Shown here: positions 15,875 to 22,645 of the stretch, in pieces
Layout of the letters: each line of letters opens with the position of its first letter
Position numbering within the stretch: position 1 is the stretch's first letter
DNA from: Acidimicrobiia bacterium
GTDB taxonomy: Bacteria; Actinomycetota; Acidimicrobiia; Spongiisociales; ZC4RG35
Reading direction: 5' to 3'
DNA: 61,253 nt
Assembly (NCBI GenBank): GCA_017577575.1
Contig: PKRG01000014.1
Location: forward strand, 1 to 61,253
Notes under the pieces: model-generated
The model's input: the letters and a program-made list of their open reading frames with translations, nothing else
Databases searched by the model: none
What the model was told of the DNA's origin: nothing
Position numbers and translations under genes: made by a program

Positions 15875-16240
15875 TCAGACCTCTTCAGAAAGCCGCACTA
15901 GTAGCTCGTCGACAGACGAGAACCAGTGTTCGAGCTCATGGGCTGTTGGCGCGAGCTCGTACGGGTGGTGATGGCAGGCTCGACTGAGCGCCGCCCAGGC
16001 GGTGCGTAGGCCGATAACGAGGTCCCGGTCTCGAACGAACCTTTCGACACAGACGAGTTGGGTCGCCCGGGTCGCCTCCCGCATCTGGGGAAGCTGACGC
16101 ATCCAGAACCCGTCGAGGCCTTCCTCGAGTGCTTGCCTGCCGAGCAGGGCAGCAGCTCGTGGCCAGGTCCCCTGCAGCCCCAACTCCGGGTGAGCGGCCA
16201 CGGCCCGGGCCCAGGCCAGGAGTCTCTCCGCGGTAGTCAC
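15875..16240 (-). CDS. Hypothetical partner of the AAA/ABC-type ATPase
   Basis: This 121-aa alpha-helical protein begins with GTG 16240 (VTTAERLLAWARAVAAHPEL), overlapping the ATPase stop as GTGA. Visible blocks are WPRAAALLGRQALEEGLDGFW, TQLVCVERFVRDRDL and the His-rich AWAALSRACHHHPYELAPT, ending VDELLVRLSEEV. I have seen comparable short helical proteins encoded directly after SMC/RloC-like ATPases in actinobacteria, but cannot name the family. As the ATPase gene is broken, this gene may be left without its partner. Confidence 0.65.
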   Translation of the reverse strand: MTTAERLLAWARAVAAHPELGLQGTWPRAAALLGRQALEEGLDGFWMRQLPQMREATRATQLVCVERFVRDRDLVIGLRTAWAALSRACHHHPYELAPTAHELEHWFSSVDELLVRLSEEV

Positions 16241-17141
16241 TGTTCTCGAAGGCCTGCCGCCAGCCTCTGGGCCTCGTCGATGAGGGACACGAGGTTTCCG
16301 TGGAAGCCCTTGTGGGTTCCCGCTTTGACGTCCTGGAACGCGTCGCCAGCGGCCTTGCCCCACCGCTTGTTGATCTCGCCGAGGACCTTCCCTCCCAGAG
16401 AACCGTCGTCGAAGAGCGCCAGAGCGGCCAGCGTGGTGGTGCTCTTTGCCCCAGCGAGTTCCCGCTCGACAGCCTGATGAGCGTCACCCCGGCCGATGCG
16501 ACGTCGTCGGACCGCTTCCATACAGGCAGCCTCGATCCCGAGTCGGCACAACCCGGGCACCACCCGCGCCGCGACGCCGTCGGGTAGTGAGTCGTCCTTT
16601 TCCACGGCCCGGGCGTCGAGGAAGTATTGGTTGACCGGATCCACTGTTCTCCGGACCTCGACTATCGACCCTGCCCGGCGGGTGACTTGGAGCGCGGTGT
16701 GAGGGATCTGCAGGCGGTGCAACGCCGGCAGCCGGTCGTCGTGGGTGAACACGATGAGCTGACGCGTTCCGGAGATCTGAGCGAACACCCGGGCCAAACC
16801 GTCCACGCGGGCCGGATCCATCGCCTGGACCGGATCGTCGATGACGATGAACCGGAAAGGGCTGTCGGGAAGCATCGCCCGGGGGGAAGAAAGAGCGACA
16901 GCGCGAGGCAATTCACCTCTCCCTGGCTCACCACACCCAGAGCGGCGGTGTCTTCTCCGTCGACTTTGACATCGAGGTCGACCCGTCTACGGGTTCGGGC
17001 CCCTGTGAGCTCTACCATGGTGAGCTCGACGTTCGACTGGAGGCGCAACGAAGCCCACAGGCCGATCGCCTGGTCGGCGATGGGCTGGAACCGCTGCGAG
17101 CGGATGATTGATGTCGCGGCTAGCTCGTCTGCTGCTACCAA
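16237..17141 (-). pseudogene. Truncated and frameshifted AAA/ABC-type (RloC/SMC-like) ATPase
   Basis: The 5' part (from 17141, frame ending near 16890) carries the ABC signature-like block VVSQGEVNCLALSLFLP. The 3' part, in another frame, starts RAMLPDSPFRFIVIDD and contains the Walker B IVIDDPVQAMDP, an H-loop-like LIVFTHDDRL and a helical tail to QRLAAGLREQ. The two frames join at a run of six C on the coding strand (about 16,881-16,886), so a -1 or +2 indel breaks the gene; a sequencing error there is possible. No Walker A region precedes 17141 and a TGA lies just upstream, so the N-terminal half is missing too. Intact relatives often work in phage or plasmid defence. Confidence 0.75.
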
Positions 17142-17214
17142 GGAGCGTGGGCCGGGTCAACTGAAGCTCGAACTCAGGGTCCAGAGCTGATCACCCGATG
17201 CCGATGTGTCACGT

Positions 17215-17649
17215 ATGGGTACGAAGAAGCCTCGATGGCTCGTCATCTGGCTATCCGTTATGACCATCGCGGTTCTCGGACTCGGGTCCGCTGGCTACCT
17301 CTTGTTGTTGGAAGCGAACGAAGAGCTCGACAAGCTCCGCGGCGAACTGGACGCGGCGCGCCTTTCGGTTGCAGCCCTGGAGACCCAGGTGAGGTCGCTG
17401 CAGATCCCACCCGACCTGTCAGGCTCGATCGCTTCTCTGAAGACTGACATGTCGACTCTGTCAAAGGACTTGAGGCTGCTGTCGAGTGACGTAGGAGCGC
17501 TCAAAGGCGATCTCAGTTCGGTCAAGGGCGAAGTCGCCGGACTGCAATGGGACTTGGAGGCTTTGGCGAACTGCGTCAACCGCTACATGGACACGATCGG
17601 GAGGTGGTCATCCGACCCGTACACAATCTTTACCTACTACTACTGCTGA
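17215..17649 (+). CDS. Membrane-anchored coiled-coil protein
   Basis: This 144-aa protein (147 if GTG 17206 is used) has one N-terminal membrane helix, WLVIWLSVMTIAVLGLGSAG, followed by a long heptad-rich coiled coil from about residue 32 to 120 (LEANEELDKLRGELDAARLS and repeated SxLKxDLSSVKGEVAGLQ units). The tail has CVNRYMDTIGRWSSDPY and ends TIFTYYYC. No family is recognised. It resembles small tethered spacers or stalk proteins. It stands alone on the plus strand at the right end of the accessory island. Confidence 0.65.
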   Translation: MGTKKPRWLVIWLSVMTIAVLGLGSAGYLLLLEANEELDKLRGELDAARLSVAALETQVRSLQIPPDLSGSIASLKTDMSTLSKDLRLLSSDVGALKGDLSSVKGEVAGLQWDLEALANCVNRYMDTIGRWSSDPYTIFTYYYC

Positions 17650-17815
17650 GCCAAGAACCACTGCGGGATAGGTATCCCTGCCCATGAGTGGGGCAACCTG
17701 CCCGGGGCGCGGGCCCTTAGCGCACACGGGCCGTCTTATGCCTCGATCCAAGCGCCGGCAACTTCGACCGGACAACCTTTCCGGTTCGCAGCTTGAGACT
17801 CTGCGAGTGAGCAGG

Positions 17816-18355
17816 TCAGGCGTTTGCCTTCTTCAGAATGCGGTGCACCGTCAGCCAGGTGCGGGATGTGACCTCCTTCTCGAAGGTCTTGTCCAGCCAG
17901 CCCATCACGTCGACGCTGCTGCCCTTCGTCGTGTCGGTCACGGTGAACAGTTCACGCTCGGTGGCGGCGATCAGCTGTGACGCACCGTCCGGCACCTGGT
18001 GGGGCAGCTCCACTTCGATCCCGACCGGGTGCTTGCAGAACGTCACGAGGAGGTATGTCTCCCGACCGTGTTCGTAGCCGGCGAACGGGTCCCACTCGAC
18101 GAGCTGTTGCAGGTCGGGGATGGAGCGGATGATGGTCGTGCTGTTGAAGCCGAGCTTTTCCGGCCAGGCCTTTTCCAGCGTCGCCTCCAACTCGGCTGGA
18201 TCGGTGGAATCGGAGCGGAACAGCACGTTGCCGCTCGAGATCACCGTGCGCACGTCGTCGAAGCCCAGCTCCTCGAAGACGCCGCGCAGTTTCTCGTTGC
18301 GCTGGTTGGGGTTGCTCGGGGCGATGCCCCGCAGCAGGGCGACGTACTCGGGCAC
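17816..18355 (-). CDS. DUF1697 domain protein
   Basis: This 179-aa protein matches the DUF1697 family: YVALLRGIAPSNPNQRNEKL, then LGFDDVRTVISSGNVLFRS, LEATLEKAWPEKLGF and a C-terminal RTWLTVHRILKKANA. The fold is known from structural genomics but the biochemical role is not. The GTG start at 18355 lies two bases after the TAG of the upstream gene, so the two are coupled. A much longer frame extending through that upstream gene is a GC artefact. Confidence 0.85.
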   Translation of the reverse strand: MPEYVALLRGIAPSNPNQRNEKLRGVFEELGFDDVRTVISSGNVLFRSDSTDPAELEATLEKAWPEKLGFNSTTIIRSIPDLQQLVEWDPFAGYEHGRETYLLVTFCKHPVGIEVELPHQVPDGASQLIAATERELFTVTDTTKGSSVDVMGWLDKTFEKEVTSRTWLTVHRILKKANA

Positions 18356-18357
18356 GG

Positions 18358-19179
18358 CTACGAACCCCCTCCGGGCAGCGCCCGGAGCGCATCGAGGAAG
18401 TCCCTCCCCTCCGCCTCGTCGAGGGCGTCGAATGACGCCTGCGCCCGCCGGTTGGTCTCTTCTTCGATCGCATCCCGCACCTGCCGGCCGGCTTCGGTGA
18501 GCGCTACGGGGTGGAGCGTGGCGTACCCGGCCTCCACCAGCTCGTAGACGCCGTCGGCGTCGGCGTCCACCGGGTTCCCGTGCCACAGCGCCGTCATCGG
18601 GACCATCGCCCTGGCGGTGAGGCCCCGGGCCGACCAGGCGGCGGCGTGGTCGTGTTGGCGGACATAACGGAGGTTGGTGAGGACCGTGTAAAGGGCGAGG
18701 TAGGGGTCGTCGGGCTCGGGCACCTCCCGGTGTGCTGCCGCCACCTCGTGGTCGGGTGAGGCCGCCTGGCTCACCCGGCGGGCGTGTTCGGTGCCGGCCG
18801 CCACCTCGTCGGGGTGCCCCGACCACAGCTCGGCGGCTGCCGTTGCCCGGTTCGACAGCAGGCCCTCCAGCACCGGGCGCAGCGGCTCGGCAGCGGCCAG
18901 CCTCTGGCCGTCCCAGTCGACCAGGCCCAGGCGGACCAGTTCGTCCAGGCGGGCGTCGATCCGCTCCGGCGGCTGGTAACGGAGCCGCAGCTTCGCCACC
19001 TGGCGGGTGAGGGCCCCGGCGAGGAGGAAGTCGGCGTAGTGGGGCAGCATCACCAGCGACTCGAGGCCCAGCTCCCGGGCCGGGCCGAGGATCTGCTCGT
19101 CGAGGCGGGTCGAGGCGATGCCGTTCACCGACAAAACCAGCCGGTCGATCTCCGGAGCCGCTTCCCGAGCGAGTTCCAT
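18358..19179 (-). CDS. SCO6745-like protein (helix-turn-helix-like fold)
   Basis: This 273-aa helical protein has two winged-helix-like halves: RIDARLDELVRLGLVDWDGQ with preceding helices, and a second with MTALWHGNPVDADADGVYEL and GYATLHPVALTEAGRQVRDA, ending IEEETNRRAQASFDALDEA. The terminal block 'LTEAGR..RD.IE..T' is what I associate with the actinobacterial SCO6745 family, often annotated as MarR-like although DNA binding is unproven. ATG 19179 was used. It precedes DUF1697 by two bases and is divergent from the propeller/SLH gene. Confidence 0.6.
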   Translation of the reverse strand: MELAREAAPEIDRLVLSVNGIASTRLDEQILGPARELGLESLVMLPHYADFLLAGALTRQVAKLRLRYQPPERIDARLDELVRLGLVDWDGQRLAAAEPLRPVLEGLLSNRATAAAELWSGHPDEVAAGTEHARRVSQAASPDHEVAAAHREVPEPDDPYLALYTVLTNLRYVRQHDHAAAWSARGLTARAMVPMTALWHGNPVDADADGVYELVEAGYATLHPVALTEAGRQVRDAIEEETNRRAQASFDALDEAEGRDFLDALRALPGGGS

Positions 19180-19376
19180 GCCGGAACCCTATCGCCACGG
19201 CCGCGACGATGCCCGGGCGATTCGAGCGTCGGCGCCGGGTTGGCCGACACAGCGACGACGGAACCCCTAACGTGCGCCCATCAGGCGAGAGCCGGCGACG
19301 GAGGAGGTCGAGCAGGCGAAGTTTCTCCCCATCTGTCGACGCGCCTTTTCCACTCCATCCATTCGGAGGTCCATTC

Positions 19377-20822
19377 GTGACAACAACCATCCGGCGCTCC
19401 GTCGCACTCGCGGCGGCTGCCCTCATGCTGTTCGCCATCCTCGTGGCGGCCATCCCGTCTGAAGCCGGCCATCCCGGCGACAACGGGCCCCTCTTCTACT
19501 CAGACGGCACCGACGTCTACACCGTCAACTCCAACGGCTCCGGACAGGTCACTACCCCGGTCGGGAAGCTGAACGGCTTCGACGTGTCCCCCGACGGCAC
19601 CAAAGTGGTCGGCGCCGTCACCGATGACATGAACCCGATCGGTCCGGTGGTCATCGTCGACCTCGCCACCGGCGACAAGACGACGATCCATCCCGCCGGC
19701 GTCTCGGCGGCCTTCTCCGGTGACGGCACCCGGGTGGCCTTCGCCGCCGAGGGCGGCTTGTACGTCCACGAGGTGGGCGTTCCGGGCTACGAGCTGGTCG
19801 ACCCCGGCGTCAATTGGGTGTGGGACTGGTCGCCGGTCGACAACCGCGTCCTGGTCACCCGCAACATCGAGAATCCTCAACCCACTCTGCCTTCGGTGTC
19901 GCTCGAGACCGTCGACGTCGAGACCAAAGCCACAGTCGTGATCGAGGACAACGACGACGGAGCGTTCACCTGGTACCCCTCCGGCGCCGACTTCTCCCCC
20001 GACGGGACCAAGATCGTCTACACCGAGAACACCCCGGGCCACACCCAGGTGACGGTGGAGGGCAGGACGAACCCGATCGCCGAGACGAACGCCGTGTCGG
20101 CACCCACGGGACCGGTTGCCTGGTCACCCGACGGAACGCAGATCGCCTTCGCCCTTTCCACGACGGAAGGCGAAGAGATCGCCGTTCACACCCTGGCGTC
20201 CGGGCAACAGACGTCATTCACCGCCGACGCGGTCGACCTCGACTGGGCGCCACAGACGACCGCGACCCCGGGACACGACTTCGACGACGTCCCGGCCGAT
20301 CACGTCTTCGCAGAGGACATCGCCTGGCTCGCAGAGTCGGGGATCACCCGGGGCTGCAACCCACCCGACAACACCAACTTCTGCCCCAACGACAACGTCA
20401 CCCGGGGCCAGATGGCAGCCTTCCTGGTCAGGGCCCTCGGATACACCGACGACGGCGGCGGCGACCTCTTCGACGACGACAACGACTCGATCTTCGAAGG
20501 CGACATCGACCGCCTCGCCACAGCCGGCGTCACCCGCGGCTGCAACCCACCCGACAACACCAACTTCTGCCCCAACGACAACGTGACCCGCGGACAGATG
20601 GCAGCCTTCCTGGTGAGGGCGCTGGGTTACACCGACGACGGCGGCGGCGACCTCTTCGACGACGACAACGACTCGATCTTCGAAGGCGACATCGACCGCC
20701 TCGCCACAGCCGGCGTCACCCGCGGCTGCAACCCACCCGACAACACCCACTTCTGCCCCAACGACTACGTCACCCGCGGACAGATGGCGGCGTTCCTGCA
20801 CAGGGCGCTGGGCGACCGCTGA
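19377..20822 (+). CDS. Exported beta-propeller protein with three SLH-like repeats
   Basis: This 481-aa protein has a signal peptide (TTTIRRSVALAAAALMLFAI...IPSEAG) and a TolB/PD40-like propeller from about residue 40 to 300 with blades such as FDVSPDGTKVVGAV, ADFSPDGTKIVYTE and VAWSPDGTQIAFAL. Three C-terminal repeats then each read TRGCNPPDNTNFCPNDN and VTRGQMAAFLVRALG. The paired Cys in GCNPP..FCP may form a disulfide. SLH domains usually anchor proteins to the cell envelope; this Cys-containing variant is a lineage-specific form, so anchoring is inferred. GTG 19377 follows GGAGG by 7 bases. The TRGCNPP repeats are shared with the protein at 22,646-24,346. Confidence 0.85.
   Translation: MTTTIRRSVALAAAALMLFAILVAAIPSEAGHPGDNGPLFYSDGTDVYTVNSNGSGQVTTPVGKLNGFDVSPDGTKVVGAVTDDMNPIGPVVIVDLATGDKTTIHPAGVSAAFSGDGTRVAFAAEGGLYVHEVGVPGYELVDPGVNWVWDWSPVDNRVLVTRNIENPQPTLPSVSLETVDVETKATVVIEDNDDGAFTWYPSGADFSPDGTKIVYTENTPGHTQVTVEGRTNPIAETNAVSAPTGPVAWSPDGTQIAFALSTTEGEEIAVHTLASGQQTSFTADAVDLDWAPQTTATPGHDFDDVPADHVFAEDIAWLAESGITRGCNPPDNTNFCPNDNVTRGQMAAFLVRALGYTDDGGGDLFDDDNDSIFEGDIDRLATAGVTRGCNPPDNTNFCPNDNVTRGQMAAFLVRALGYTDDGGGDLFDDDNDSIFEGDIDRLATAGVTRGCNPPDNTHFCPNDYVTRGQMAAFLHRALGDR
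20352..20815 (+). repeat. Tandem 186-bp coding repeat (SLH-like)
   Basis: Units start at 20352, 20538 and 20724 (GGCTGCAACCCACCCGACAA), spaced exactly 186 bp or 62 codons; the third is partial. Units 1 and 2 are almost identical in DNA, including synonymous positions, which points to recent duplication or gene conversion. The repeat lies inside the coding frame and is not a CRISPR array. Confidence 0.9.
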
Positions 20823-20828
20823 CCGACC

Positions 20829-20858
20829 GATGGCCCGGGGCTTCGGCTCCGGGCCATC
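20829..20858 (+). terminator. Hairpin terminator after the propeller/SLH gene
   Basis: GATGGCCCGG and CCGGGCCATC form a perfect 10-bp stem around a GGCTTCGGCT loop region, starting 6 bases after the stop codon. No T-run follows, as is usual for GC-rich actinobacterial terminators. Confidence 0.7.
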
Positions 20859-20939
20859 ACCTCTCCACGTGGCGACCAACCGGGCGTCCGCATCGTCTGG
20901 CCGAGCTCCGGCTCGGACACCGCCGCCCCTAGGCGACGA

Positions 20940-21272
20940 GGAGGGGGCGTCTCCCGGTACTTGGCGCCGACGACGCACCAAGCATCCCTCGAACGCCGCC
21001 TCGGCGGCGTCGATGTCACCGGTCGCCTCGGCGGCGGCTCCCAGATCCGCCCGCGGCCGAGTCGCGGTAGCGCCTTCGCTGCCGGCGAACAGCATGCTGA
21101 CGGTGCGCCGCCCGCATCCGGCTGGTCGGTCCTCGCCGGGCTGATCTTCACCAGGGGTCTCGTGCGGGACGTTGCCGGCTAGCTGCGTCGGACCGAGGGC
21201 GAAGCGGTGATCGCAGCTGGAGCAGAGCTCGGCATCCGATCCGTTCGCATGCCCGCAGACGGGACGGTCCAC
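20940..21272 (-). pseudogene. Decayed zinc-ribbon adenylate/guanylate cyclase-type regulator
   Basis: From GTG 21272 the frame reads MDRPVCGHANGSDAELCSSC, a zinc ribbon that lacks the first Cys of the usual CPxCG. It is followed by RRTVSMLFAGSEGATAT, which parallels the RKxVTVLFxDxxGST start of class III cyclase domains, but the invariant Asp is lost. It then jumps to a TPR-like piece (AAEATGDIDAAEAAFEG). Most of the cyclase, ATPase and TPR length is missing, so I read this as an internally deleted pseudogene. The frame stays open far into the SLH gene, but only by chance. Confidence 0.55.
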
Positions 21273-21501
21273 CCAGCCCTCTCGACAGAGAAGGCAGGGC
21301 TACCAGCGTTCAACCCTCATAAAGGGACTCTGACATCGTTCGGAGCCCACGCCACCTCACGTACTCGACATGAGTCGCCCCTGGGCACAGTCGAACACGA
21401 CTCGATTACGCGCACCACTTCCTCGACTCTCCCAATATTCGCCTTCTCGACAAGAAACTTGTAGAGCTAAAGCCGCGCCTGCAACACGCCGATTACTCGG
21501 C

Positions 21502-22473
21502 GTGGTCGAGTTCGTGGACAACGATTCTCGGTACTTGGAATCAGAAAAGGCTTGGTCACTCTCCCCCGGGGACCGAATCCGACGTACAGAATTGCACGCC
21601 CGCTACGGAGGTCGCCGTCAAGGAGGGATCGGCCCCTCGGCGAAGACGCCCAACGTGTTCATCTTTACCGATCGCGACGTCGGGAAGAAGCATGGCTACC
21701 TGGACCGCTGGGAGGGAGACACATTTCTCTATGTCGGTGAAGGGCAGCGCGGGAACCAGAGAATGGAGCAAGGCAACCGCGCCATCTTGGAACACGTGAG
21801 CCAAGGACGAGCTCTCAGGCTGTTCGAGGGCTCCTCAGGAGAAGTCACCTATGTCGGCGAGTTCGCCGTCGATCCTTCAGCTCCGTATCACCTTGAGCGC
21901 GCCCCCGAAACCGGCAACGGCCCTCTACGAGACGTGATCGTTTTCCGGCTAAGGCCCGTCGGTGAATTCCTGTATCGAGGACGCGTCCACAGACCGGAAA
22001 CAGCAAAACCCACACTCTCAACGCCTTATCGAGATCTAGATGAGAACGTCACTACGTCTCCTAGGAAACCGTTCGAGATAGACCCCGACGCAGTAGACCG
22101 CGCTAGCCGCACCCACATCAGACTGCAGAACGAGCTGGCGAGCCAGCTTCGAAGCTTGGGAATCGAACCCCAACGTCCCGGCTTCGGGGACCCGAAGTTC
22201 GACATCGGCTGGTGGTGGAAAGACACGTTTGTCGTAGCCGAGGTCAAGTCACTATCGCCCGAGAACGAAGTTCTTCAGCTCCAACTTGGGCTCGGACAGA
22301 CCCTCGACTACGTGAACTCCCTGGAATGCACGGGGAAAAGGTCCTACGGCCTCCTAGCGATCCCGCGCCCTCCCTCCGATGATCGCTGGATCTCATTGTG
22401 CGAGAGCCATGGCGTTCGCCTGATATGGCCCCCGTTCGACCGCAAGACGCTGCTACCGCCGCACGAGCATTGA
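21502..22473 (+). CDS. SRA-domain plus PD-(D/E)XK nuclease, type IV-like restriction enzyme
   Basis: This protein of about 323 aa begins with a ScoMcrA-like SRA module: LSPGDRIRRTELHARYGGRR, QGGIGPSAKTPNVFIF, then GDTFLYVGEGQRGNQRM and HVSQGRALRLFEG. After a linker, the C-terminal domain has GDPKFDIGWWWKDTFVVAEV and then K, the D-x(n)-ExK pattern of PD-(D/E)XK nucleases. Such enzymes cut DNA carrying modified bases and need no partner methylase; none is nearby. The start is uncertain: GTG 21502 (VVEFVDNDSRYLES) was used because upstream codons look non-coding. The DNA is clearly lower in GC than both flanks, suggesting recent transfer. The exact modification recognised cannot be read from sequence. 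Confidence 0.78.
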   Translation: MVEFVDNDSRYLESEKAWSLSPGDRIRRTELHARYGGRRQGGIGPSAKTPNVFIFTDRDVGKKHGYLDRWEGDTFLYVGEGQRGNQRMEQGNRAILEHVSQGRALRLFEGSSGEVTYVGEFAVDPSAPYHLERAPETGNGPLRDVIVFRLRPVGEFLYRGRVHRPETAKPTLSTPYRDLDENVTTSPRKPFEIDPDAVDRASRTHIRLQNELASQLRSLGIEPQRPGFGDPKFDIGWWWKDTFVVAEVKSLSPENEVLQLQLGLGQTLDYVNSLECTGKRSYGLLAIPRPPSDDRWISLCESHGVRLIWPPFDRKTLLPPHEH

Positions 22474-22603
22474 GCAAGTGCGACCGATTCTTCACGCTTG
22501 GCTCACAAGTGCCGTCATCGCACTAGACCAAGTCGCCTCTCGTCGGCAACGACGCCGTGGCAGTGCCGCCCGGAGGAGTGCGCCACAACGCTGAAACGAA
22601 AAA

Positions 22604-22632
22604 GACCCCCTGGCCACGAGGGCCAGGGGGTC
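22604..22632 (-). terminator. Rho-independent terminator of the propeller/SLH gene
   Basis: GACCCCCTGGCC and GGCCAGGGGGTC form a perfect 12-bp stem with a short loop. On the minus strand the stem is followed directly by TTTTTCG, giving a classic U-tract, 14 bases past the stop at 22646. Confidence 0.85.
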
Positions 22633-22645
22633 TGTGTCGGTTGGC

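Noticed and set aside
17650..17815. Possible tRNA or terminator in the convergent gap
   Set aside because: Short inverted repeats (GGGATA/TATCCC, GCCCG/CGGGC) are present but no cloverleaf could be drawn and the stems are too short to call.
20352..20815. Possible CRISPR array from regular repeats
   Set aside because: The units are 186 bp, abut without spacers and encode in-frame SLH-like modules.
20214..21272. 352-codon frame joining the cyclase relic to Val/Gly-rich repeats
   Set aside because: The repeats are just the antisense of the 186-bp SLH coding repeats; only the first part resembles a former gene.
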